NCBI GenBank assembly: GCA_002435755.1
Contig: DIYH01000002.1
Coordinates: forward strand, 248,001-312,000
DNA length: 64,000 nucleotides
Direction: 5' to 3'
DNA from: Flammeovirgaceae bacterium UBA6059
GTDB lineage: Bacteria; Bacteroidota; Bacteroidia; Cytophagales; Cyclobacteriaceae
In this document: piece after piece, positions 26,755 to 35,071 of the stretch
How positions within the stretch are numbered: the first letter of the stretch is position 1
Layout: every line of letters begins with the position of its first letter
Notes under the pieces: model-generated
Database searches by the model: none
Told to the model about the DNA's origin: nothing
What the model saw: only the letters and a program-made list of their open reading frames with translations
Made by a program: the position numbers and the translations under genes

Positions 26755-27867
26755 ATGCCGTTCGTGCAATTTACCAAAATAACGCTCTTTCTGGCGCTGA
26801 CCTTTCCCTGCCTCACCTATGCCCAGAATATGGTCTTTCTTGAAGACTACAACTGTTCGTATCTGCGAAGGGATCAGCGACTCCCGGAAACACTCATTTC
26901 TGGTCGCACTGTGGTGATGATCAATACCGGTACAGAGCAGTTAATTTCGGGAGCATGGAAAGAGAAAGCGACTGAATTGCATGATTACTTGGGAAATGTG
27001 AAGGTTGATGCCGTGGCATATTTCTATTGGCAAGACTTCAAAGCCGGTCGTACCGCTACTGCGAATTTTATCTCCCTGCTTAATACCCGCCAGATACAAA
27101 ATGTTGTCCTTTTTGATTACTTCCCTGATACGACCAGGTCAGATTACGCAATTAAGATCACGCCGTACAGTGCGGACGAACCCCTCTTTAAAGCCGGTCA
27201 GTCTGCCTGGATGATTGAAGGTAATGAGCTAAAAGATATGGTTCGTATTCTTGGTCAGGACATCATCAGAGCAGAGATACCGTATCAGAATTTTTTGATT
27301 TCAGACTATCCTGAATTCTTCGATGATACTCAACTATTGGCAAAGCGCAGATTTCCTGTTTACTCTACTGATATCAGAATAGAAAAACTGGCGGTTCCTC
27401 TTTTCGATTCTATCGAAATCAAAAAACCTGAGACAATACCTGCCAACATCAGACAAGAAATAGAAGACTATAACAGAAAGGTAGCAAGCAATAATCGCGA
27501 GCTCAAAGAACTAATGGCTTCATACCCCTACAAATATGAACTGCTACCTTATCGTGAAGATGGAAGGTTCTATTTTTCTAATGGCTTTCAATTTCTCCTG
27601 ATGGGTGTACATGCCAGAGGTATTACTTTACGAAAAATGCTGGACTATGAGCTCTCGCGCAATGAAACTCATTACATCAGCGTCCATACGGTGAATGATA
27701 AGCCAGTTGCTGTGAAGTATCCAATTGATCAACCTGTTCATAAATACTACATTCAGCATACCATTAGTGGTAACGTCTACATCGGCGATCAATGGGATGC
27801 TGGAGCTAACTGGCAAGAAGGTTTGAAAAACTACATTGACAATAACGTCGCTGTAGCTAAGAACTAA
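26755..27867 (+). CDS. Secreted protein of unknown function
   Basis: 370 residues, with a signal peptide ending near FPCLTYAQ. The mature protein is alpha/beta (VVMINTGTEQLISGAW, VDAVAYFYWQDF, QNVVLFDYFP) and ends with a region rich in Tyr and His (KYYIQHTISGNVYIGDQWDAG). A helix at about 230-260 (ANIRQEIEDYNRKVASNNRE) may be a coiled coil. I do not recognise the family. Its stop codon overlaps by three bases the stop of the convergent yjjX gene. Confidence 0.7.
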   Translation: MPFVQFTKITLFLALTFPCLTYAQNMVFLEDYNCSYLRRDQRLPETLISGRTVVMINTGTEQLISGAWKEKATELHDYLGNVKVDAVAYFYWQDFKAGRTATANFISLLNTRQIQNVVLFDYFPDTTRSDYAIKITPYSADEPLFKAGQSAWMIEGNELKDMVRILGQDIIRAEIPYQNFLISDYPEFFDDTQLLAKRRFPVYSTDIRIEKLAVPLFDSIEIKKPETIPANIRQEIEDYNRKVASNNRELKELMASYPYKYELLPYREDGRFYFSNGFQFLLMGVHARGITLRKMLDYELSRNETHYISVHTVNDKPVAVKYPIDQPVHKYYIQHTISGNVYIGDQWDAGANWQEGLKNYIDNNVAVAKN

Positions 27868-28388
27868 TAGAGCTCTGAGTTGATAAAGGGTACCAACGCC
27901 AATAAGACAGCTTGCTTGTAGTACTCTTTGCGATCTAGCAGTCCTTTGGTGAGAATGCCAACTGCACCATCTTTCTGTTTGGAGTTTTGACGCTCAAATA
28001 CCTGATCGTCAGCATGACCTAACTCGACACCCGCTCTTACAAGCTCTGCAATTTTTTGCGGTAGCTCGAAGGTTGAAGTACGGGCTTTGCCTGTTTTCGC
28101 ACCTGAGATGACAACTACCCATGCAAATGCCGTCATGACATTACCATCGTCAGATATTCCTCCTTCTATCCCAACATAATAATCTCCCTGATGAACTTCT
28201 TTTGCGTTTGAAGCCCGATTGAGAGCTCCCGCAAGTGTTTCTTCTTCGCTTATAGGCTGATCAGCAACATCAGATGGGACACTTATGCCCTTATACTCGA
28301 GTTTTTCCTTGTCGAATACTACATCCATGGTCTCCTTGACACAGTCGATTTTGACGGGATTCTTTGAAGCTATAATCACTTTTTTCAT
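27864..28388 (-). CDS. yjjX: Inosine/xanthosine triphosphatase (YjjX, non-canonical purine NTPase)
   Basis: 174 residues from the ATG at 28386-28388, which gives the normal family N terminus MKKVIIASKNPVKIDCVKE; a longer frame adds 39 residues without similarity. It hydrolyses ITP/XTP to keep deaminated purines out of nucleic acids. Family segments: SKNPVK, DQPISEEETLAGALNRA, YVGIEGGI, KDGAVGILTKGLLDRKEYY. Cytosolic. Divergent from the CrtA-like gene, with 106 bases between them. Confidence 0.9.
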   Translation of the reverse strand: MKKVIIASKNPVKIDCVKETMDVVFDKEKLEYKGISVPSDVADQPISEEETLAGALNRASNAKEVHQGDYYVGIEGGISDDGNVMTAFAWVVVISGAKTGKARTSTFELPQKIAELVRAGVELGHADDQVFERQNSKQKDGAVGILTKGLLDRKEYYKQAVLLALVPFINSELY

Positions 28389-28494
28389 TGTACGATCAAC
28401 AGAATTGATGCTTAAGAGCGGATATGTGATACCTACGGTCGAAATTAAACTCAATGAATAATAACAATTAGCTTGATTAGAGATTATTTGCTTT

Positions 28495-29163
28495 ATGATC
28501 CCCATTGACCAAATTGCAACTGTTGCAGTCTTTCAGTTCACCCGGCACAAATACTGGGCCTTTAAGCAGATGCAATTAGGCTACCGGCATTTAAGCAATG
28601 TGACGGGATTGCAATTTCATAAAATGCTCGGGACTGGCGCCGGTAATGGGTTTAGTATATATCCGAACCTTGGGCAGTACGCTATGTTAAGTGTTTGGGA
28701 TAATACACAAAAGGCCGAAGAATTCTTTATTCAGAGCAGCTTCCAACAGGAGTACAATGACAAAGCGTCTCACAGATCGCTCTATTATCTTAGACCTGTT
28801 CATGGCCATGGTCTCTGGGACAAGGTTGAACCGTTTTACTATCAGGCACCTCTTGAGCAGGATAGCCCCTGGGCAGTGATCACAAGAGCCAGCATTAGTA
28901 AGAGAAGAATGCTAGAGTTTTGGAGACATGTCCCCTCAGTAAGCAAATCTATTGAGGACCGACCTGGGCTTAAGTTGTCCATAGGTATTGGAGAGTGGCC
29001 ACTGATCCAGCAAGCTACTTTTAGCGTCTGGGAGAGTTTGAACCACATGAAAGACTATGCCTACAAAAGCCGCCTTCACAGGGAAGTGGTGACGAAAACC
29101 AGAGACCGGCAATGGTATAGTGAGGAACTTTTTGCGAGATTTCAGGTTCTGAAATCCGTTTAG
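28495..29163 (+). CDS. Spheroidene-monooxygenase-like (CrtA family) protein
   Basis: 222 residues. The CrtA family pattern is clear: FHKMLGTGAGNGFSIYPNLG, YAMLSVWDN, WAVITRASIS and the second half with FSVWESLNHMKDYAYKSRLH and REV. CrtA is a heme-dependent carotenoid 2-ketolase/monooxygenase, yet no other carotenoid gene is present nearby, so the substrate here may not be a carotenoid. No signal peptide. It ends 4 bases before the HNH gene, which is probably in the same transcript. Confidence 0.75.
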   Translation: MIPIDQIATVAVFQFTRHKYWAFKQMQLGYRHLSNVTGLQFHKMLGTGAGNGFSIYPNLGQYAMLSVWDNTQKAEEFFIQSSFQQEYNDKASHRSLYYLRPVHGHGLWDKVEPFYYQAPLEQDSPWAVITRASISKRRMLEFWRHVPSVSKSIEDRPGLKLSIGIGEWPLIQQATFSVWESLNHMKDYAYKSRLHREVVTKTRDRQWYSEELFARFQVLKSV

Positions 29164-29167
29164 CGAT

Positions 29168-29449
29168 ATGGGTAGAGCAGACAAATTTGGCAATTGCGAA
29201 ATGTGTAGTAGGGAGAGACATCTAACTTTCCATCATTTGATTCCTCGTACTACACGCACCAACAAATGGTTTAGAAAGAACTTTGATCGACAGGCGTTTG
29301 ACGAAGGGGTCAATATCTGCCGTGATTGTCACATTTTTATCCATAAACAGTACTCAGAAAAGCACCTGGGACGTGAGCTTAATTCATTGGATAAGCTTAA
29401 GGCTGACCCAATCATTGCCGGTTTTGTTGATTGGGTCAGAAAACGCTAA
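29168..29449 (+). CDS. Small HNH-domain protein
   Basis: 93 residues. Two zinc-knuckle pairs, CEMC and CRDCH, flank the HNH core LTFHHLIPR, ending in CRDCHIFIHK. This is a complete HNH/beta-beta-alpha-metal fold of the short stand-alone type often annotated as a putative endonuclease. It follows the CrtA-like gene by 4 bases. Target and biological role are unknown; there is no neighbouring restriction or toxin partner. Its stop overlaps the convergent GAF gene by 4 bases. Confidence 0.8.
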   Translation: MGRADKFGNCEMCSRERHLTFHHLIPRTTRTNKWFRKNFDRQAFDEGVNICRDCHIFIHKQYSEKHLGRELNSLDKLKADPIIAGFVDWVRKR

Positions 29450-31812
29450 GCTTGTTGGATGAGTTTTTCAAGCTCACCAATGACTGTCTTCGATGAATCT
29501 ACCACTTTTACCCTTAAAGCCTTGAGACCGCTGACGCCCTGCAGTTCTTCGAGTTCGAGATGCTCAATCTCCTTTTCCAGATAACCTTTATTGTGGAGGT
29601 ATTCGAGGTACTGAGTGTATTCGCGAGCATCTTTTTCTTGTCCATATACTACCGCAATTTTTCCAGGCTGAGTAAGACGCTCATCTGTGTTCTTGATCAG
29701 TGCCTTGTCAATACGTTTCTTAATGATCTCGTATCGGATGTTATAGGCACCATCGACATCAAACTGCTTTTCATCCATTCTGAATTTGATAGCGAGCGGT
29801 GAGCTATGTACCAAAATCAAATGAGTGGTTTCGAGTGGTAGACTCAATTCAGGTATGATCCTGGATGTTTGGCGTGCTATTTCACAAGTCGTGATCAGCT
29901 GCCAAAGTCTGAGATTACGCAGATAGAATGGGTCAAACTTTTCCTCTTCAGCCAGCGATTCACCAATGTACATGTTATACTCGACACCATCGGTCTTGTA
30001 CTTCTCAAAGAAGTGAGGATGCATTTTTTGGGCAATTTCTTCCTCCCGGTCGATAATAGCCCCAACAGTATCATTGATTTGTGTCAGACTTTCCTCGAAG
30101 GCCTTTCTGGACTCATAAACCATATTCAACTTCGGGTCGAGCTCATTCCAATAGGCTGATGTAACTGCTTTAAAGTCGGGATGATTTCCTTCGAGGTTGC
30201 GAAGTATAGGTTCTACCTCTTCCCGCAAGAATTCGAGCGCTGCTACTTCATCTCCTGTCAGCAAACCTCTTTTAATTTTGGCGATCTGCTTGCCTAATCT
30301 ATATTGCACTTCGTTGATAACAGGAAGTTGATTGACCTCGAAGCCCTTTTCCAGCACCTTGCTCGCCAGACGGAGTTGTTTACGCAAATCTGCTAATATG
30401 GCTTTGTTTCGCTCTGTGCTAGAGTTTCGAATATCAGAAGCGCCATATAATGGGTAGACATTTTCAAAGACTATTTGTTCTGGTTCCGGAGACTCTCCAC
30501 GCTCCTCTTTTTCGATATAGTCGTATGCCGCATTGATAAACTTCCACTCTACAGTAGGGTGGATTGAGGTGTATTTTTCTTTGATTACTGACTGTACTCT
30601 GTTTTCGAGTTCTTCTGCGCTACGTTTTACAGCTACTGCAAATAATGGTAGTATCTCTTCTATTTTGGAAGCGGCAAACATATTCAGATCGCCTGCTTTT
30701 GGACTACAAAGCTCAATCATGCCGATGAACTCATTGTCATAGAAGAGTGGTGCCAGTATCAGGTTCATGATACCTTCGTCCATGAGCACTTGCTCAAAAC
30801 CCTCCATTTCGTCAGACTTGGACAGATCTTCAAAGATGCGGATACTCCTATGTTCGGAAAAGTAGGTGTACATCTCTTCCTGGGCATTAGCACAGGTGAT
30901 CCCTTCACCAGCCTCCATCATGATGCTTCGGCATACTTTCTTTCCAAAATTGATGAATGACCGCTTGTTTTTCTGGTAACCTGAAATACCAAGTATCAGA
31001 TTATTGATTTGCAGTAAGCTTTGAAGTTTTTCCTGGAGAGCAAAGAAGCTTTCTTGATCTACAATGCTGTCCTTTTTGAGCAGTAGTTCCTTGATCGATG
31101 AGACCACCTCCTGCCTGGTCACATCGACCATGCTGTACATCGCAAACCCACGGAACTCGAAAAGACTCGGCGGTAAATACTCACGCCAGACATCTATATT
31201 GAATAAATGATCAATGAGGTACTTGATCGTTTCATCTGACAATTCCGGTAGGTCTCCTAAGAGAACGGTCTCACAAAAACGTGTATTGATCTCTACGTTA
31301 TAGTATTTGGTAAGTCCCGTTTTTTCGTCTTGCAATGCCGCAACAATAGGGCGGTCCAAATTAAGTGTCACCCCATAGAACTGCTCCATAATGGCGCCAT
31401 ACGCATACATGGCCTTGCTTTCAAACATTTCTTTCAGGTCCATGTTTTGGATCATCCCTACAAACGAGCCAGCACGGTCCATGATGTCCTGCATTGGCCG
31501 GGTAATGTAGAACATGTTCATGCCAAATGGATCTACAGCCGAGGTAAGATTGTCATCTACCAAAGCTTGAGGTACCAGTGCTGACATCAGCATGTTGACC
31601 AGATCACGATGTTCGTCAAGAATAGCAGGGTCTTCAATCGGAGCAAAAAGCTCGGGTGCAGACTCTAACTGGCGGACGATTTCCCGAGCATGACCGGCAA
31701 TAAAAGCATTAGAGTCATTGGTTTTGACCTGCCAATAGCCAATAATGTTACTAAGACTCAAAGTCGTCTTGAACGGAAATTGAAATTCAGGGGGTAGAAG
31801 TTCTTTACTCAT
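29446..31812 (-). CDS. Large GAF-domain protein of unknown function
   Basis: 788 residues, no signal peptide or membrane segment. A GAF-like domain lies at about residues 270-405 (FINFGKKVCRSIMMEAGEG, MNLILAPLFYDNEFIGMIEL). Around it are mostly helices; the C-terminal third contains a domain with IRYEIIKKRIDKALI and AVVYGQEKDAREYTQYLEYL. No kinase, cyclase or phosphatase motif follows the GAF domain, so the output is unclear. The architecture is conserved in Cytophagales by my recollection. Cytosolic sensor or regulator is an inference. Confidence 0.75.
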   Translation of the reverse strand: MSKELLPPEFQFPFKTTLSLSNIIGYWQVKTNDSNAFIAGHAREIVRQLESAPELFAPIEDPAILDEHRDLVNMLMSALVPQALVDDNLTSAVDPFGMNMFYITRPMQDIMDRAGSFVGMIQNMDLKEMFESKAMYAYGAIMEQFYGVTLNLDRPIVAALQDEKTGLTKYYNVEINTRFCETVLLGDLPELSDETIKYLIDHLFNIDVWREYLPPSLFEFRGFAMYSMVDVTRQEVVSSIKELLLKKDSIVDQESFFALQEKLQSLLQINNLILGISGYQKNKRSFINFGKKVCRSIMMEAGEGITCANAQEEMYTYFSEHRSIRIFEDLSKSDEMEGFEQVLMDEGIMNLILAPLFYDNEFIGMIELCSPKAGDLNMFAASKIEEILPLFAVAVKRSAEELENRVQSVIKEKYTSIHPTVEWKFINAAYDYIEKEERGESPEPEQIVFENVYPLYGASDIRNSSTERNKAILADLRKQLRLASKVLEKGFEVNQLPVINEVQYRLGKQIAKIKRGLLTGDEVAALEFLREEVEPILRNLEGNHPDFKAVTSAYWNELDPKLNMVYESRKAFEESLTQINDTVGAIIDREEEIAQKMHPHFFEKYKTDGVEYNMYIGESLAEEEKFDPFYLRNLRLWQLITTCEIARQTSRIIPELSLPLETTHLILVHSSPLAIKFRMDEKQFDVDGAYNIRYEIIKKRIDKALIKNTDERLTQPGKIAVVYGQEKDAREYTQYLEYLHNKGYLEKEIEHLELEELQGVSGLKALRVKVVDSSKTVIGELEKLIQQA

Positions 31813-31889
31813 ACGCTAAAAAGTAAGGTGCAAGTCCAAATACTACGTATCTTAAGTCATATTAGTTCATTATTGTTAAGTCGTATTTC

Positions 31890-33185
31890 ATGTCAAAATA
31901 TTGTTTTTCCCGGTTGCTAAGATTTTTTTTCACTTTTTGTATGCTCTTCAGCATCAATAAGTTGGCGATCCATGCTCAATCAGCTTCAAGATATTTGCTT
32001 AAAGCGGATCGTGTTTTCGATGGTGCGGAGATGAAAGTGGGCTGGTGGGTGCTGGTAGAACAAAACACCATCGCATGGTTTGGTCCGGCCGGCGATTTCA
32101 AGAAGAAAGGTGCCCTGGAAGAGATCAATCTGGAAGGACTCACCCTGATGCCCGGACTGATTGAGGGCCATTCTCATATACTACTACACCCATACAACGA
32201 GACTGGCTGGAATGATCAGGTGTTAATCGAGTCTGAGGCTGAGCGAGTAGTGAGAGCAGTGGTGCATTGTGAAGCTTCGCTGATGGCTGGAGTTACCACA
32301 ATGCGTGACTTAGGTTCTGAAGGAGCAGCATACGCAGACGTTGGAGTAAAAAGAGCCATTGAAAAAGGGATCATACCTGGTCCGAGATTGATTGTAGCTG
32401 GAAAAGCGATAGTTGCTACGGGAAGTTACGGTCCCAAAGGATTTCATGACCGTGTAACTGTTCCGCTAGGTGCGGAGGCTGCAGATGGTCATGACGACCT
32501 GATCAAAGTAGTCAGAGATCAGATCGGCAAGGGGGCTGATGTAGTCAAGGTCTATGCGGACTATCGCTGGGGTCCAATGGGTCAGGCTATGCCTACATTT
32601 ACGTTAGAGGAGTTGAAAACTATGGTGAGAGTGGCTGAAAGCAGCGGTCGGCCTGTAGTAGCACATGCAGCCACAGCAGAAGGTATGCGCCGTGCTGTAG
32701 AGGCGGGAGTATATACTATTGAGCACGGCGATGGAGGGACAAAAGAAGTATTTGAGTTAATGGCTGAAAAAGGTGTAGCGCTGTGTCCAACACTAGCTGC
32801 AGGTGATGCTATCTCCCAGTATAGAGGCTGGGAAAAAGGTGCGGATCCAGATCCAGCGAGAATCGTACAAAAGAAAAAAAGCTTCAAAGCAGCTCTTGAA
32901 GCCAACGTGCCAATTGCATTTGGCGGTGATGTAGGGGTATTTCCGCATGGTGACAATGTGAGAGAGCTGGAAATGATGGTTGAGTATGGGATGAGTACAA
33001 TGAATGTTCTCAAATCGGCCACTTCAGATAATGCGGAGTACTTACAGTTAGAAGATCGGGGTTCAGTGAAAGAGGGATTATTGGCAGATCTTGTAGCTGT
33101 CGAAGGGAGGCCAGACCAAGATATCACAGCAATGCGCGAGGTACGCTTCGTCATGAAAGATGGTAAAATCTACCGTCAGGATTAA
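31890..33185 (+). CDS. Secreted amidohydrolase (imidazolonepropionase/Xaa-Pro dipeptidase type)
   Basis: 431 residues with a signal peptide ending near LAIHAQ. The metal-dependent hydrolase barrel is complete: H94-x-H96 in GLIEGHSHILLH, a Lys candidate for carboxylation in ADVVKVYADY, His in VVAHAATAEG and TIEHGDGG, and the final Asp in FGGDVGVFPHG. The C-terminal ADLVAVEGRP and VRFVMKDGKIY are typical. The close family includes periplasmic enzymes acting on cyclic or proline-containing dipeptides. Substrate unproven. Followed by a GC-rich hairpin. Confidence 0.9.
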   Translation: MSKYCFSRLLRFFFTFCMLFSINKLAIHAQSASRYLLKADRVFDGAEMKVGWWVLVEQNTIAWFGPAGDFKKKGALEEINLEGLTLMPGLIEGHSHILLHPYNETGWNDQVLIESEAERVVRAVVHCEASLMAGVTTMRDLGSEGAAYADVGVKRAIEKGIIPGPRLIVAGKAIVATGSYGPKGFHDRVTVPLGAEAADGHDDLIKVVRDQIGKGADVVKVYADYRWGPMGQAMPTFTLEELKTMVRVAESSGRPVVAHAATAEGMRRAVEAGVYTIEHGDGGTKEVFELMAEKGVALCPTLAAGDAISQYRGWEKGADPDPARIVQKKKSFKAALEANVPIAFGGDVGVFPHGDNVRELEMMVEYGMSTMNVLKSATSDNAEYLQLEDRGSVKEGLLADLVAVEGRPDQDITAMREVRFVMKDGKIYRQD

Positions 33186-33196
33186 CCGAAAGAAAG

Positions 33197-33217
33197 AAGC
33201 CCCCAGGACGGGGGCTT
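33197..33217 (+). terminator. Hairpin after the amidohydrolase gene
   Basis: AAGCCCCC at 33197-33204 pairs perfectly with GGGGGCTT at 33210-33217 around an AGGAC loop, 11 bases after the stop codon. The T-run is short, so it may stop transcription weakly or stabilise the mRNA end. Confidence 0.6.
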
Positions 33218-33403
33218 ACTAAAACCTAAACTACTTCTATTGAGGTGGGATTGATTTCCCTTAATGGAGGGAATTTCTTATTCCGCATAACTTCCCCAAC
33301 CGGTTTATCGAAGGTAGATGCGATAGAGTTCTGGTACAATGAGCCATATCACTTGGGACACATGATAATTGTCACTGTCAAGTATAAAAATTAGATTCAG
33401 GTC

Positions 33404-34549
33404 ATGCCGGAAACTATCCACCCTATCATTATTATTGGCGCTGGGCCTGCAGGCCTGGCTGTAGCGGGCCGACTAAAGCATTCAGGTATTGATAGCCTGA
33501 TCCTCGAGCAGGCTGGTCAGGTCGGTAGCTCATGGGTCAACCACTATGATCGGCTACATCTGCATACTATTAAAGAATATTCCCACTTACCGCACTTTAA
33601 ATTACCCGAAGATTGGCCACAGTACATTTCTAAAAATCAGCTAATTGATCACTTAACAGACTATTGTATTCATTTTGACCTATCGGTAAAATTCTTCCAA
33701 AAAGTGATCAAAGTGAAGGCAACACGTACTCATTGGGAAGTAACAACGGACCAAAATAAAGTCTATACTGCCAACCAAGTGGTAGTATGTTCAGGCTACA
33801 ATAGGGTACCTTTTGTCCCTACTTGGCCTGGTCAGCGAGATTTCAAGGGCACTCTGGTACATAGTCGATCCTATCAGAATGCCAGACCCTATGCAGACTG
33901 TAAGGTATTAGTCGTAGGAATGGGTAACACCGGGGCTGAAATAGCTCTGGATTTGGTAGAAAATGGAGCCCAACCGTCTGTCAGTATCAGAGGACCAGTC
34001 AATATAGTTCCCAGGGATTTTAAGGGGAGGCCTACTCAGAAGACAGCCATGATACTAAGGAAGCTACCCAATTGGCTTGGGGATCGAGTAGGCGTCCTGC
34101 TCAGAAGGATAGCTGTCGGTGATTTGAGCGAATGGGGGATCAAAACCCCTCATGACCCCCCAGCTGCTCAACTTCGGGAGTACGGTAAAACCCCTGTCAT
34201 CGACCTGGGAACGGTCAATCGTATCAAAACAGGAGAGATCAAAATCGTTGATGACATCCGTTCATTTACTGCGAATGGCGTAATCTACCAATCCGGCGAG
34301 CAGGAAGAATTTGATCATGTGATACTTGCTACAGGTTACACCGCAGACCTACCGGAATTTATAGAGATCACCAGTGACCATTTTGACAAAAAAGGGGTAC
34401 CGAAATCAGCATGGTCCGAGGAATGCACAGGACTCTACTTTGTAGGATTCAATACCAGTTTTAGTGGTATTCTCAACGCAATCTATGAAGAATCTGAACA
34501 GGTGGTTGATAAGATCTTAAAGGAGATAGATCTTACAAAGGCCGATTAG
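33404..34549 (+). CDS. Flavin-containing monooxygenase
   Basis: 381 residues. Two Rossmann motifs bind FAD (GAGPAGLAVAG near residue 12) and NADPH (VVGMGNTGAEIA), and the monooxygenase fingerprint FxGxxxHxxxY appears as FKGTLVHSRSY. The final ATG motif is ILATGYTADLP. The length and NADPH-linker pattern resemble the YUCCA/short FMO group, which oxygenates soft nucleophiles. Substrate unknown. Cytosolic. Stands alone before the padR cluster. Confidence 0.88.
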   Translation: MPETIHPIIIIGAGPAGLAVAGRLKHSGIDSLILEQAGQVGSSWVNHYDRLHLHTIKEYSHLPHFKLPEDWPQYISKNQLIDHLTDYCIHFDLSVKFFQKVIKVKATRTHWEVTTDQNKVYTANQVVVCSGYNRVPFVPTWPGQRDFKGTLVHSRSYQNARPYADCKVLVVGMGNTGAEIALDLVENGAQPSVSIRGPVNIVPRDFKGRPTQKTAMILRKLPNWLGDRVGVLLRRIAVGDLSEWGIKTPHDPPAAQLREYGKTPVIDLGTVNRIKTGEIKIVDDIRSFTANGVIYQSGEQEEFDHVILATGYTADLPEFIEITSDHFDKKGVPKSAWSEECTGLYFVGFNTSFSGILNAIYEESEQVVDKILKEIDLTKAD

Positions 34550-34671
34550 TACTTGTTCGAGCTTTCACGACATAATGTGATGGCCTGTTCTCAATAAACC
34601 GCATTGAGGATAGATAGAGATACCTTTTGCAATTACCAGACAATAAAGATCGATTGCTAACCCTAATAAAA

Positions 34672-34723
34672 ACTGCAATTACGAATAAAATAATGTAACT
34701 ATATTTACTGCAATTACGAATAA
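34672..34723. repeat. Two 17-base direct repeats in the padR promoter region
   Basis: ACTGCAATTACGAATAA occurs at 34672-34688 and again at 34707-34723, 35 bases apart, with a partial third copy (TGCAATTAC) at 34628-34636. The second copy ends 9 bases before the padR start codon. Identical repeats at this place suggest binding sites for the regulator itself, spaced by about 3.3 helical turns. A TATATTTA stretch between them resembles a -7 element. Confidence 0.6.
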
Positions 34724-34732
34724 TATGAAGTC

Positions 34733-35071
34733 ATGAAAAAAACGAAGCTCGGAGAATTTGAAGAAATGGTGCTCCTTGTAGTGGTAGTTCTTCAGGAAAA
34801 TGCTTACGGCGTGGAGATCAAGCGAGAGCTTGAGGCGCGCTTGAAGGAACAACTCAGTGTCGGCTCGATACAATCCGCACTGAAGCGAATGGAGGAGAAA
34901 GGCTTTCTCAATTCGGAATTCGGTGAGGCTACCAATAAACGCGGAGGCAAAAGGAAGCGCATTTACACTGCAACACCCTTTGCTCAAATGGTACTAAAAG
35001 AACTGAAGGAGATACGTGCAGGCTTGTGGGAGTCCATACCGACAGGCGATGTTACGCTGAAAACCATATGA
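34733..35071 (+). CDS. PadR-family transcriptional regulator
   Basis: 112 residues, the short (PadR-s1) class. The winged helix contains LGEFEEMVLLVVVVLQENAYGVEIKREL, SVGSIQSALKRMEEKGFL and the wing GKRKRIYTATP. In Cytophagales such genes sit in front of FtsX-like ABC permeases, as here; the stop overlaps the permease ATG (ATGA). It probably represses its own operon through the direct repeats just upstream. Ligand unknown. Confidence 0.92.
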   Translation: MKKTKLGEFEEMVLLVVVVLQENAYGVEIKRELEARLKEQLSVGSIQSALKRMEEKGFLNSEFGEATNKRGGKRKRIYTATPFAQMVLKELKEIRAGLWESIPTGDVTLKTI

